A DNA stretch of 21,842 bases from a virus: positions 1 to 21,842 of the IMG/VR virus record IMGVR_UViG_3300017706_002223; one strand, written 5' to 3'. A model generated the notes under the pieces. The model was given only the letters and a program-made list of their open reading frames with translations, had not been told where the DNA came from and did no database searches. Every line of letters starts with the position of its first letter. The first letter of the stretch is position 1. Position numbers and translations under genes: made by a program. Of this stretch, positions 8,570 to 16,436 are shown piece after piece.

Positions 8570-8775
8570 ACTTACAAGAAGAAATTAAAAAAGAAATATA
8601 TGAACATGTTGCGAAGTTTAATTTAAGTGAAGATGAGATTAAGGAAATAGATACTTATGTTTTGGATCTTTTGAATAACTTTAAATTTTTATTAAAGGCT
8701 CATGACGCAGTTTTAAATACAAAAGAAGATCTAGATAAGTTTAAAAAAATGATACTAGAAAACATAAGGGAGTAA
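8566..8775 (+). CDS. Small charged helical protein, unknown function
   Basis: A 69-aa acidic/lysine-rich protein, predicted to be wholly helical (repeating EEIKKEI, DEIKEID and DLDKFKKM patterns), with no cysteine, signal peptide or membrane segment. Its ATG overlaps the tape-measure stop codon (ATGA), so it is probably translated by coupling and made in proportion to the tape measure. It is not recognised. Its position between the tape measure and the baseplate genes suggests a small structural or assembly factor, but that is inference. Confidence 0.72.
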   Translation: MNLQEEIKKEIYEHVAKFNLSEDEIKEIDTYVLDLLNNFKFLLKAHDAVLNTKEDLDKFKKMILENIRE

Positions 8776-8777
8776 AA

Positions 8778-11700
8778 TTGTCAAGAGAAACTTTAAAAGA
8801 CTTTCTAACCCAAAAAGGTTCTACGGAAGATATGATATCTATTACAAGAGGTGACAAACCTAGCGGCTTAGGCGTGGAGCCAGGGACTGGAGAAGAACTC
8901 TTAGACCTTTTAGATGACACCAGAGGTTTACTAGGTGAGTATTTAAAGTTTATTGTTGATGATTCTTCTAATGTTCATAAATTTAAAACTGGTAACGCTC
9001 TAGCCTCTTCAACTTCACGAGGAGATAGTTTACAACTAGCTGATTCTTCAGGAACAGAAACAGTTTTTATACCTCAAGGTACAGTGTTAAAATCCAAACT
9101 TAATGAAAATAGTAATAGCGGAAGGTTTGATGATTCGGGGACACCGTTAAGTGATTTAATAGATAAAACAAGTAAAAACTTTAACAATCATAACAAATTA
9201 AAAGATATCGAAGGCAATACCTTAAGTAAGTCTGGAAAAACGCTAACAAACCCAAATGGTGTTGATAACGACATAGTACAAGCAACACAAAGAATGTTTC
9301 TGCAAAACAATAGGTTTGCAAACGTAGGAGATGAAAATAAGACGTCTTTTACGAACAAACCCCAGTCAGTCAGAGACTTTGAGTCATCTGAAAAAACTCA
9401 TAACAGAGGTACTTTAAATATCCAAAACAATTTTGGTGCTTACGACCAAGAAAATAACGTAGTAAGTATTGATGAACTTAAAAAATTAGGTGCGTCCTTA
9501 CTGTACAAATCATCAGGCTTTGACAGTGGCGATAATCCTTTTGAGTCTGGGAATGTTGAGGATGTTAGTAGAGGTATTTCTTCTTTAGATATAAACAACA
9601 ATATAGACAAGAACTCTGGGTTTGACAGAGTTAATTTCAGTAAACTTAGAAGTAAAAACGCTAAAGGCTTTCCTACTAATATCTCTGGTGAATCAGCTAG
9701 AGCTGATAGAGGCGAAGCAATAGAACGAGACAGTGATGATTCAGTTATATCTAATAGTAATCAAAGTTTTGGATCAACATATAACGATATATTTAGGTTT
9801 ACCGGTAAGTCTCTCAAGCTTCACAAAATACAGGCTGCAATATCTCTTATTGCTTTGAAAAAAATTGCTAAAGGCTTTTTTGATAATTTTATGCAGCAGT
9901 TACGTGAAACTGATAGAGTCGATTTAACTAGTGAGACTGAGGCTTACTTAGAAGAAAACGCAAAAGTTGACATTGGTCTTTACATGTTAGGCAAGTCTAG
10001 AAAACTGGCGTCGTTAAAAATAGACAATCATATCTTTACAAACATTTTAACAAACACCACTTTTCCGTTTGGTGACTGTGTAGATAGAGGATTAGAAATT
10101 ATTCTGGGTCCTGATAAAGATTCGAATGACGAAGAAAAAATTATAAAAAACAGAGTATTAGCAGAATCTCCTGGGTATTGGTTAGCCATTTCGCGATCAG
10201 TCCTTAAAACATATTCGGACGTTGCAGGTAGGTATGGAGCGCTTGATGAACCTCTAACAACTGAAGATTTGTTTTTTGTTTATAGAGACTTGATTATTAA
10301 AAATAAATTTATAAGCTTTTTTAATGTCATGGCGATTATTGGAGATGTAAGTCTACAATCTACAGCAGGTGTTAAAACTGACGACACCGATTTTAAACAC
10401 CCACGAGATATAGATTCAATTCCTGATAATAGAGCGGTGCACAAGTCTAGAAAGAAGTTTGGTTTAAACAAGAATGAGGTAAGTTGGAGTCAGGATGCAA
10501 CTCCTTCTATGTATTTGTTACCTGCTAATATTATTAGAGCTGCTTCTCACTTAAACAACTCATATCGTGGAGAAAGCCCTGTTCGTGGTATGTTTGGATC
10601 TAAGTTAGTTAAAAATACTTACACAGGAATTGATGTTGATGGTTCTTATAATAGAATCCCTAACGAAGTTGTAAAAATTATAGAAGATCAGTTAGACGCA
10701 GAGTACGTTCCATTTTACATACAAGATTTAAGAACTAATGAGATAATCTCTTTTCATGCTTTTCTAGACAGTCTCTCGGATACAATTACTCCATCTTATA
10801 ACGCTGTGGATGGTTATGGTAGAATGGATTCTGTTCAGATATACAAAAGCACAAAAAGAAGCCTACAAGTTGGTTTTACATTAATGGCAACAAATAGGGA
10901 AGATTTTGATACAATGTGGTATAAGATTAACAAATTAGTGACACTATTATACCCACAATGGACGCCTGGCTCACTAGTCTCAAATGACAAAACAGGTGTA
11001 ACAGGCGGAAAGTTTTACATGCCTTTTAGTCAAGTAATTGGTGCGTCACCGATAGTTCGTTTAAGAGTAGGTGACGTTATCAAATCTAATTATTCAAGGT
11101 TTGCATTGGCTAGAACTTTTGGTATTGGTGATTCTAATGTTAAAGCTACAACAGGCATACGCAGCGGTGGTGAAGATAGAGCAAAAGCAACAGCAGAATC
11201 TAAAGGCGGCAAAGTTAAAAAAGACGTAAACTGGAAAGGTGTACAAGAGGTTCTTTTAAAAGTTTGGCTTGGCGCTTTTGGTAGCCCTCATTCTATAGTT
11301 AACGCAGCCTTTAACTCAGCAGGACAGGTTGACAATCAGGCAGGAAAAATTGCCATGAAGTATGCTCGTGGAGCATCAATTCAATTACTATCAAACATAC
11401 TTGTTAACGGTTTTGCAAATCCGTTGGCAGTTGGTGGTATTATTAGACAATTAAGAGATCCTGGGCTCGTAAATGACGTTACTTCACTTACCACTCCTGT
11501 TGGTAAATTGCAAAGACAGATTAACGAAAGTAGTCTTATTAATCCAAACACTGGTGACGGCATCGCCGGTGGATATCAAACAGCAGTTGCTGAACTCAGG
11601 CAGATGTTTTTAAAACCTAATGTAGTTAATGGTTACTATTGTGAAGAAAATGGTAAAAAATATCTTCTACCAAGAAGACTTAAAGTTGTTATTACTGATA

Positions 11701-12374
11701 AGGGTTCAGGTCTACCTGGTTTACCTCCAGATGTTATCGGTTATAGAGCAAAAGTAGTAGATGGAAATGCACCTTTAGAATTAGGCTCGATTGGAAACAG
11801 AAAACATTTAATAGTTGCTCATCATGATATACTGCCCGACCCAAAAGCATTGTTTACAAACAGCATTGTTGGCGCAACATTATTTGCAACAGACCCAGCT
11901 GGTGTCGTAGACTTAATTGCAGATAGATACACATCAGAAGCTGCACAAGGCTACGGGATACCTAATGAAATTACAGATCTGGTTAGGTCTTTATACATGT
12001 CAGACACAGGACTCTTTATGGACTCTGCTGTCAATCCTTTTGTTAAAGCGATGGAGTCAACAAGGGGTAGAGGTCTTGCAGGTACAATGGGGGCAATTAA
12101 TTTTAATTGGCTTGATGATAATTTTGGATGGGAAACAGATTTTAACGCTAGAGCACCTATGGGTTGCAAAATAACCTTTAGTTTCGACGTTATTCACGAT
12201 ATACCTCCAGGATTAGACCATAGTGGCTATAATAAAGCACCGTTGTATAACGTAGGCGAAGTTATGAGGAACGTATCAGGAGATGTTTATGGCGATGACG
12301 GAAAACAAGCAGAATTTAATTTTAGAAAAGAAGGCGGTTACGCAGCACGTTCTACAGGCAAAAACAACAAGTGA
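8778..12374 (+). CDS. Large baseplate / tail-tube-initiator-like protein (1198 aa)
   Basis: Start is TTG 8778, five bases after a strong AAGGGAG (8767-8772) and two after the previous stop. Residues 1 to about 320 are rich in Asn, Ser, Asp and Gly and look flexible. About 325-620 is mostly helical. Residues about 660-731 contain SFHAFLDSLSDTITPSYN, a GRMDSVQIYKST segment and NKLVTLLYPQW. This pattern recalls tube-fold baseplate proteins that connect hub to tail tube. The C-terminus (about 1130-1165) has a beta segment, FSFDVIHDIPPGLDHSG. T4 tube-initiating proteins gp48 and gp54 are only 364 and 320 aa, so this would be a large elaboration or a fusion. The next gene's ribosome-binding site overlaps its stop codon. 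Virion structural protein: fairly sure. Exact counterpart: uncertain. Confidence 0.65.
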   Translation: MSRETLKDFLTQKGSTEDMISITRGDKPSGLGVEPGTGEELLDLLDDTRGLLGEYLKFIVDDSSNVHKFKTGNALASSTSRGDSLQLADSSGTETVFIPQGTVLKSKLNENSNSGRFDDSGTPLSDLIDKTSKNFNNHNKLKDIEGNTLSKSGKTLTNPNGVDNDIVQATQRMFLQNNRFANVGDENKTSFTNKPQSVRDFESSEKTHNRGTLNIQNNFGAYDQENNVVSIDELKKLGASLLYKSSGFDSGDNPFESGNVEDVSRGISSLDINNNIDKNSGFDRVNFSKLRSKNAKGFPTNISGESARADRGEAIERDSDDSVISNSNQSFGSTYNDIFRFTGKSLKLHKIQAAISLIALKKIAKGFFDNFMQQLRETDRVDLTSETEAYLEENAKVDIGLYMLGKSRKLASLKIDNHIFTNILTNTTFPFGDCVDRGLEIILGPDKDSNDEEKIIKNRVLAESPGYWLAISRSVLKTYSDVAGRYGALDEPLTTEDLFFVYRDLIIKNKFISFFNVMAIIGDVSLQSTAGVKTDDTDFKHPRDIDSIPDNRAVHKSRKKFGLNKNEVSWSQDATPSMYLLPANIIRAASHLNNSYRGESPVRGMFGSKLVKNTYTGIDVDGSYNRIPNEVVKIIEDQLDAEYVPFYIQDLRTNEIISFHAFLDSLSDTITPSYNAVDGYGRMDSVQIYKSTKRSLQVGFTLMATNREDFDTMWYKINKLVTLLYPQWTPGSLVSNDKTGVTGGKFYMPFSQVIGASPIVRLRVGDVIKSNYSRFALARTFGIGDSNVKATTGIRSGGEDRAKATAESKGGKVKKDVNWKGVQEVLLKVWLGAFGSPHSIVNAAFNSAGQVDNQAGKIAMKYARGASIQLLSNILVNGFANPLAVGGIIRQLRDPGLVNDVTSLTTPVGKLQRQINESSLINPNTGDGIAGGYQTAVAELRQMFLKPNVVNGYYCEENGKKYLLPRRLKVVITDKGSGLPGLPPDVIGYRAKVVDGNAPLELGSIGNRKHLIVAHHDILPDPKALFTNSIVGATLFATDPAGVVDLIADRYTSEAAQGYGIPNEITDLVRSLYMSDTGLFMDSAVNPFVKAMESTRGRGLAGTMGAINFNWLDDNFGWETDFNARAPMGCKITFSFDVIHDIPPGLDHSGYNKAPLYNVGEVMRNVSGDVYGDDGKQAEFNFRKEGGYAARSTGKNNK

Positions 12375-12382
12375 GGTAAATA

Positions 12383-12688
12383 ATGGCTCTATCTAGATAT
12401 TCTTTTTCAACAAACCTAAAAAATAGCTTAGGTCAAAATCTTATTAGTATTTCAAATGCTTCACCTAAAATTTTTAGAGCTGTTGAAGATCAAAGAATAA
12501 ACTATAGTGTTCATGTACTAGAAGAAGGTGAAAGATTGGACTACCTTGCAGGTATATATTATGGTGATTCTTCTTTTTGGTGGGTTCTAGCTGCATCAAG
12601 TGGAATAGGATACGCACTGCAAGTACCACCAGGTACAGTTATTAGAGTCCCAAATAGTATTGCTGATGTATTAGGAGTGTTAGTTTGA
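12383..12688 (+). CDS. LysM-like baseplate protein (gp53 / tail protein X type)
   Basis: A 101-aa protein with a LysM-like domain at about residues 40-90: YSVHVLEEGERLDYLAGIYYGD, then the aromatic FWWVLAASSGI core, and PPGTVIRVP at the end. This is the shape of the LysM module in T4 baseplate wedge protein gp53 (196 aa) and in gpX-type tail proteins, which bind the central hub or tube. In phage tails this fold acts as a structural adaptor rather than a cell-wall binder. GAGG at 12373-12376 precedes ATG 12383, and the following gene starts within its stop codon, so synthesis is coupled to the hub-like protein. Domain call good; the exact homologue (gp53 or gpX) is not decided. Confidence 0.75.
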   Translation: MALSRYSFSTNLKNSLGQNLISISNASPKIFRAVEDQRINYSVHVLEEGERLDYLAGIYYGDSSFWWVLAASSGIGYALQVPPGTVIRVPNSIADVLGVLV

Positions 12689-15600
12689 GTAGTTCAAAAT
12701 ACGATAAAATTGGAAACTACAATCTTAGTTATGAATTACTCAAAGATGCTGTTGCAGAGTTTGATGGTTACATTTTAGGGCTGTCTCAAAACGATATATG
12801 GCTTTTTGCAGAAAAAGCACAGAGCGAGTTTAGCCTCACAAACAAAGCCATAGAGCCTATTGTTTTATCACCTGCAGAAAAAAATCTTGATAAGTTTTTA
12901 AAAGATTTAGCACCTAGAGTACTAGATAGGACAACAGGTACTTATCTTTTTAAAGATTTGCTTGGCGCAGATTCTGTTTCTACTCTGAAAAATAGTGCTA
13001 TTTTTGATGTTAGTGGAGAAACTAAGTCTATTAAAGAAGTTAGTGCTGATGATAATTTTCCAAGAAAAGTCATGACATTTGTACCAGGCAGTTACCCTGA
13101 AGGTCTAGGCTCTTCTAAGTCGTGTTTTGTGTCTGCAATGAGAGGTTTCGATCCAACACAAGATGAAACTAACACAGATCCTAGGAATAAACAACAAACA
13201 ATAAATGATTGTCTTTATTATTATAATGTTAAAGGAATTATTTCTGAACAGGCTAAAAAACAAGTAAAAGATGAGAAAACTGGAAAGTTAGTAGATGAAC
13301 TACAATATGAGGACAAAGATAAGAAAAAGCCAGTAATGCATTCCGTTGGTGTTGCTGTTGATGATTCAAAATTTAATGCAGTTGAGGTCAACAAAACTGT
13401 AAAAGGTGTGCCTGACAGATTTAATAGTCCTTCCCTTGGTGCGCTAGTGATGCAACATCCCAAGGCAAGTAATGCTTCAAAAGGGAAAGATCACCTACCT
13501 ATATTTTTTAATGCAATACCTCCAATTGAGATGTCAAGATGCGTTCCTTACTTAGATGTTAGAGTTTTAACAGAAAACTATTCAGTAGACCAAAACGGAA
13601 ACAAAACTAGTCCTAGTAGATTAAATAATGTAGCTTTTATGAGGTTTACAAAAGAAGTTGAAGGGCGTGGATATGTCTTAGATGATTCAGTAGGGTTTGG
13701 TGATCTAAGTCCAGTTAACACATCAATGAAAGAAGATGAAAGAAAAGCAACAGAAAATGTCGACATATCTTATATGGATATTTTTACTTCACCACAAACC
13801 TTAGCCAACGCTAATATAAATGGTGGTAGTGCCTCTGGTGAAATTGGTTCGGGCGATAGAATTAAAAGCCTTATTGGTGGTGGAATTAATGATGACCCTA
13901 TCTTAGAACCGATTATGCCGTTTTTGTCGTTAGACAGTTTAAACGTAAGCATTACTGGTGCAGGTTACGGTATTATGGCATCTAAAAAAGCATCGCTTAA
14001 ATTAACACTACATGATAGAAGTCGTCTGCGAGATTTAGCACCTTTAGTTTCAAGTTCACAATTTGCAACAACAAGAATATTAATTGAGTATGGGTGGAAT
14101 CATCCAGATGGTGGACCAGGATCTAATAATACAATAGGAAAATACTTAAACGCATTAAAAGAAAGATCTGTTTATCAAGTTGTCAAGTGTGATTATGATT
14201 TTTCTGAAGGTGGTGCTGTTGGCATTAATATTGGTTTAGCTGCTTACGGTTTTAGGCAGACTGAACGTGTGCATTGTGGTGCTGGACCTGAAGTACCTTT
14301 AAATGTTTTTAGTGAGTATATAGATAAAGTTAATGATGATTTAAGAAAAAAATTAGAAGTTGCTGAGCGAGGTTTAGGTGTAAAAGCTCCTGAAGTACGA
14401 CAAAAGCTAAAAATGAATGCGCGCGCATCAAGAAGCACTTTAAATTCGTTATCTTGGAGTTCGTATAGACTAATAATGAACGCGTTAAACAGTGGTGATG
14501 AAAAGTCAATAAATGCACTAAAGTATGTCTTTGAACTTGAGTCTATCACAGATGGCGCTTTTAAAAGAATAAGAAGAACTGAGATTAAAAACAATGAGTT
14601 AGGAAAAGGTAGTTTAGGATTAAAAGTATTTGAACGTCTCGAAGAGGCGGGTTTGTTCCAAGAAGACACAAAAGAAACCATGCTCCAAAGATTATATGGT
14701 AAAATTAAAGCTTTTGAAGACCCAGATATCGCTGATCCTTTTATCTCAGCTGTCATATACGAAAGCAACTTACAAAAGTCTATCTTAGGAAAAGATGACT
14801 TACTAGATGATTTTTTAATAAGTACACCAGCAGTTCAAAAAGCTAGGTTTTTATTTAATGATGGAATAAAGAAAAGTAAACGAAATGTCTCAGACCACGT
14901 AACGTTAGGCAAGGCAATAGCAAACTTAGTAGGGTTTCCTCTAGCAGCGACGTGCTTATACGACGAAGTACAAATGATTTTTTATCCTCTTAATCATCAA
15001 TCTGGTGGTGCAAGAGTACACACAACAGCTAGTCTTCCAATACCTATATCTAAAATCAGATCTGAAGTTCAAGATGCAGTAAAGAAGAGTTCAAATATTT
15101 CAGTTAAAAGAGCTTTTTCAATACTTGAAAAGATAGTTAAAGATAAAAATCTAGAAGTTTATAACATATATGATGTCAAACATGAAGACGACTTTGATAG
15201 TAAAGAAGAGCTAGATCAATTACTTGTTGTTTTAAATGAATGTTGCGCTGAAAATAACTTCTCATACGGCTTTTCACCAGATCCAGGTACTGAAGCTGTG
15301 ATGTCTACCGCTGAAGATGCTGATACCTATGGCGTTGGTTTAATTAAAACTCCGGCGGTAGAACCCAATACTGACTATTTAATTTTTGATAATTATTTTG
15401 ACAATAAAGTTATAAACTATTCTAACAAAAAGTCTCTAGATACAGGTGACTTTAGTGCAAAAAGTACAAAATATAAAGGACGACTTTTTAAAAGGTTAAA
15501 ACAGTTATTAGCTGAGAAAAAAAGACAGAGAGCCTTAGGGTTGAGAGAAGAACTTGGAAAGAAATTAAAAAGCATATACACAAGTGATGGTCTATCTACT

Positions 15601-16386
15601 TTGTTTCCAGCACTAGATAAGTTTGTTAGACCTAATATATCGCTAGACTTTGAAGTTGTAGATGCTATAGACGTGAACTCTGGATCAGAATTACCAGGAC
15701 CACTACAAAGATTTGTAAATGAGATTGCGCCGTCTAATGATGATAGTAATGGTTTACTCAACAATAAAACCATCTTAAGGCTTCACATATATGATGAAGA
15801 AACTGTGATGTCACCAGCAGAAAACACTTTAATGAGCACAGTAACTGAAGGTACTACAGGTATGATTATCGAGGGTGATGATACAAAAAAAAGCATCCAT
15901 GGCTTAGCTAAAAGTTTAAATTTTAATCAAGCGAAACAGTACATTAAAAGAACATATCCGACTATAATTTATGGCTCTGCCGGATCTACTGTAAGAAATC
16001 TTTCAGTTAGCGCAAACACTTCTGGAGAGATGGCAAATATTTTAATGGTTGAGAGTTACGGTAATCTTAAAAACGCACAAGTTAGCGGAATTAATAATGA
16101 AACTAATTTTGAATCAGTTACGATGTTTCCAAACACAGTAAGTTGTACACTAATGGGCATGCCCATGATTGGTAGAGGAAACACTATATTTATAGACTTT
16201 GGCACCAACACTAGTCTAGACAATATATACACAGTTAAGAATGTAACGCACACTATTAGAGCAGGAGATTTTAGTACTACTTTAGATCTAGTGCCTCCAA
16301 ATATGGGTGCGGTTGAAGGTTTTGCTAAAAACATAAGTAAAACTTTTGCACCTTCTGAGTCAAAAACCACAACTGGAACAGGATAA
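12685..16386 (+). CDS. Large baseplate hub-like protein (gp27/gpD-type elements, 1233 aa)
   Basis: Start is TTG 12685, overlapping the previous stop (TTGA), with AGGAG at 12673-12677. Two regions support a hub role. Residues about 410-530 have a beta-rich domain with SLNVSITGAGYGIMASKKAS and an ILIEYGWNHPDG motif seen in hub-type proteins of other large phages. The C-terminus (about 1150-1210) has MPMIGRGNTIFIDFG, then NIYTVKNVTHTIRAGDFSTTL, the typical closing beta-barrel of gp27/gpD-like hubs. Between them (about 550-1000) is a long, mainly helical, charged region with no recognised domain. No lysozyme motif is visible, unlike the T4 gp5 partner. At 1233 aa it is about three times T4 gp27 (391 aa). 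A 12-bp inverted repeat begins just before its stop. Central baseplate role: likely. Detailed homology: inferred. Confidence 0.7.
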   Translation: MSSSKYDKIGNYNLSYELLKDAVAEFDGYILGLSQNDIWLFAEKAQSEFSLTNKAIEPIVLSPAEKNLDKFLKDLAPRVLDRTTGTYLFKDLLGADSVSTLKNSAIFDVSGETKSIKEVSADDNFPRKVMTFVPGSYPEGLGSSKSCFVSAMRGFDPTQDETNTDPRNKQQTINDCLYYYNVKGIISEQAKKQVKDEKTGKLVDELQYEDKDKKKPVMHSVGVAVDDSKFNAVEVNKTVKGVPDRFNSPSLGALVMQHPKASNASKGKDHLPIFFNAIPPIEMSRCVPYLDVRVLTENYSVDQNGNKTSPSRLNNVAFMRFTKEVEGRGYVLDDSVGFGDLSPVNTSMKEDERKATENVDISYMDIFTSPQTLANANINGGSASGEIGSGDRIKSLIGGGINDDPILEPIMPFLSLDSLNVSITGAGYGIMASKKASLKLTLHDRSRLRDLAPLVSSSQFATTRILIEYGWNHPDGGPGSNNTIGKYLNALKERSVYQVVKCDYDFSEGGAVGINIGLAAYGFRQTERVHCGAGPEVPLNVFSEYIDKVNDDLRKKLEVAERGLGVKAPEVRQKLKMNARASRSTLNSLSWSSYRLIMNALNSGDEKSINALKYVFELESITDGAFKRIRRTEIKNNELGKGSLGLKVFERLEEAGLFQEDTKETMLQRLYGKIKAFEDPDIADPFISAVIYESNLQKSILGKDDLLDDFLISTPAVQKARFLFNDGIKKSKRNVSDHVTLGKAIANLVGFPLAATCLYDEVQMIFYPLNHQSGGARVHTTASLPIPISKIRSEVQDAVKKSSNISVKRAFSILEKIVKDKNLEVYNIYDVKHEDDFDSKEELDQLLVVLNECCAENNFSYGFSPDPGTEAVMSTAEDADTYGVGLIKTPAVEPNTDYLIFDNYFDNKVINYSNKKSLDTGDFSAKSTKYKGRLFKRLKQLLAEKKRQRALGLREELGKKLKSIYTSDGLSTLFPALDKFVRPNISLDFEVVDAIDVNSGSELPGPLQRFVNEIAPSNDDSNGLLNNKTILRLHIYDEETVMSPAENTLMSTVTEGTTGMIIEGDDTKKSIHGLAKSLNFNQAKQYIKRTYPTIIYGSAGSTVRNLSVSANTSGEMANILMVESYGNLKNAQVSGINNETNFESVTMFPNTVSCTLMGMPMIGRGNTIFIDFGTNTSLDNIYTVKNVTHTIRAGDFSTTLDLVPPNMGAVEGFAKNISKTFAPSESKTTTGTG

Positions 16387-16425
16387 ATTTTCCAATTATC
16401 ATTGTAAATTTTAAAAATTTATCCT
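16380..16425 (+). repeat. 12-bp inverted repeat overlapping the hub gene stop codon
   Basis: AGGATAAATTTT (16380-16391) is perfectly complementary to AAAATTTATCCT (16414-16425), with a 22-nt loop. The left arm contains the hub gene's TAA stop. Only three G-C pairs per stem and no following T run argue against a strong intrinsic terminator. A transcript-end/processing stem, or a structure lowering entry into the polymerase gene 11 nt downstream, is possible. The alternative AT-only palindrome at 16405-16421 shares the right arm. Confidence 0.6.
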
Positions 16426-16436
16426 AATAATTGTAT

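Noticed and set aside
11917-12174. 85-aa forward open frame inside the 1198-aa gene
   Set aside because: It lies wholly inside a conserved part of the larger gene in another frame and has no initiation signal or plausible protein composition.
14417-14428. Palindrome ATGCGCGCGCAT in the hub gene
   Set aside because: It sits mid-gene in coding sequence for Asn-Ala-Arg-Ala; no repeat copies or context suggest an operator or recombination site.
14244-14768. 174-aa reverse-strand open frame within the hub gene
   Set aside because: It is a shadow of a well-supported gene, with no ribosome-binding site, no recognisable protein features, and no other reverse-strand gene nearby. The other long reverse-strand frames were dismissed on the same grounds.
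16153-16166. Perfect 14-bp palindrome ATGGGCATGCCCAT in the hub gene
   Set aside because: It encodes the conserved MGMPM stretch of the hub C-terminal domain, has no loop for a hairpin and no nearby regulatory context; most likely coincidental.
16405-16421. AT-only palindrome as a terminator after the hub gene
   Set aside because: The stem has no G-C pairs and no T run follows; the longer 12-bp repeat at 16380-16425 is the better structure, and it also lacks a T run.
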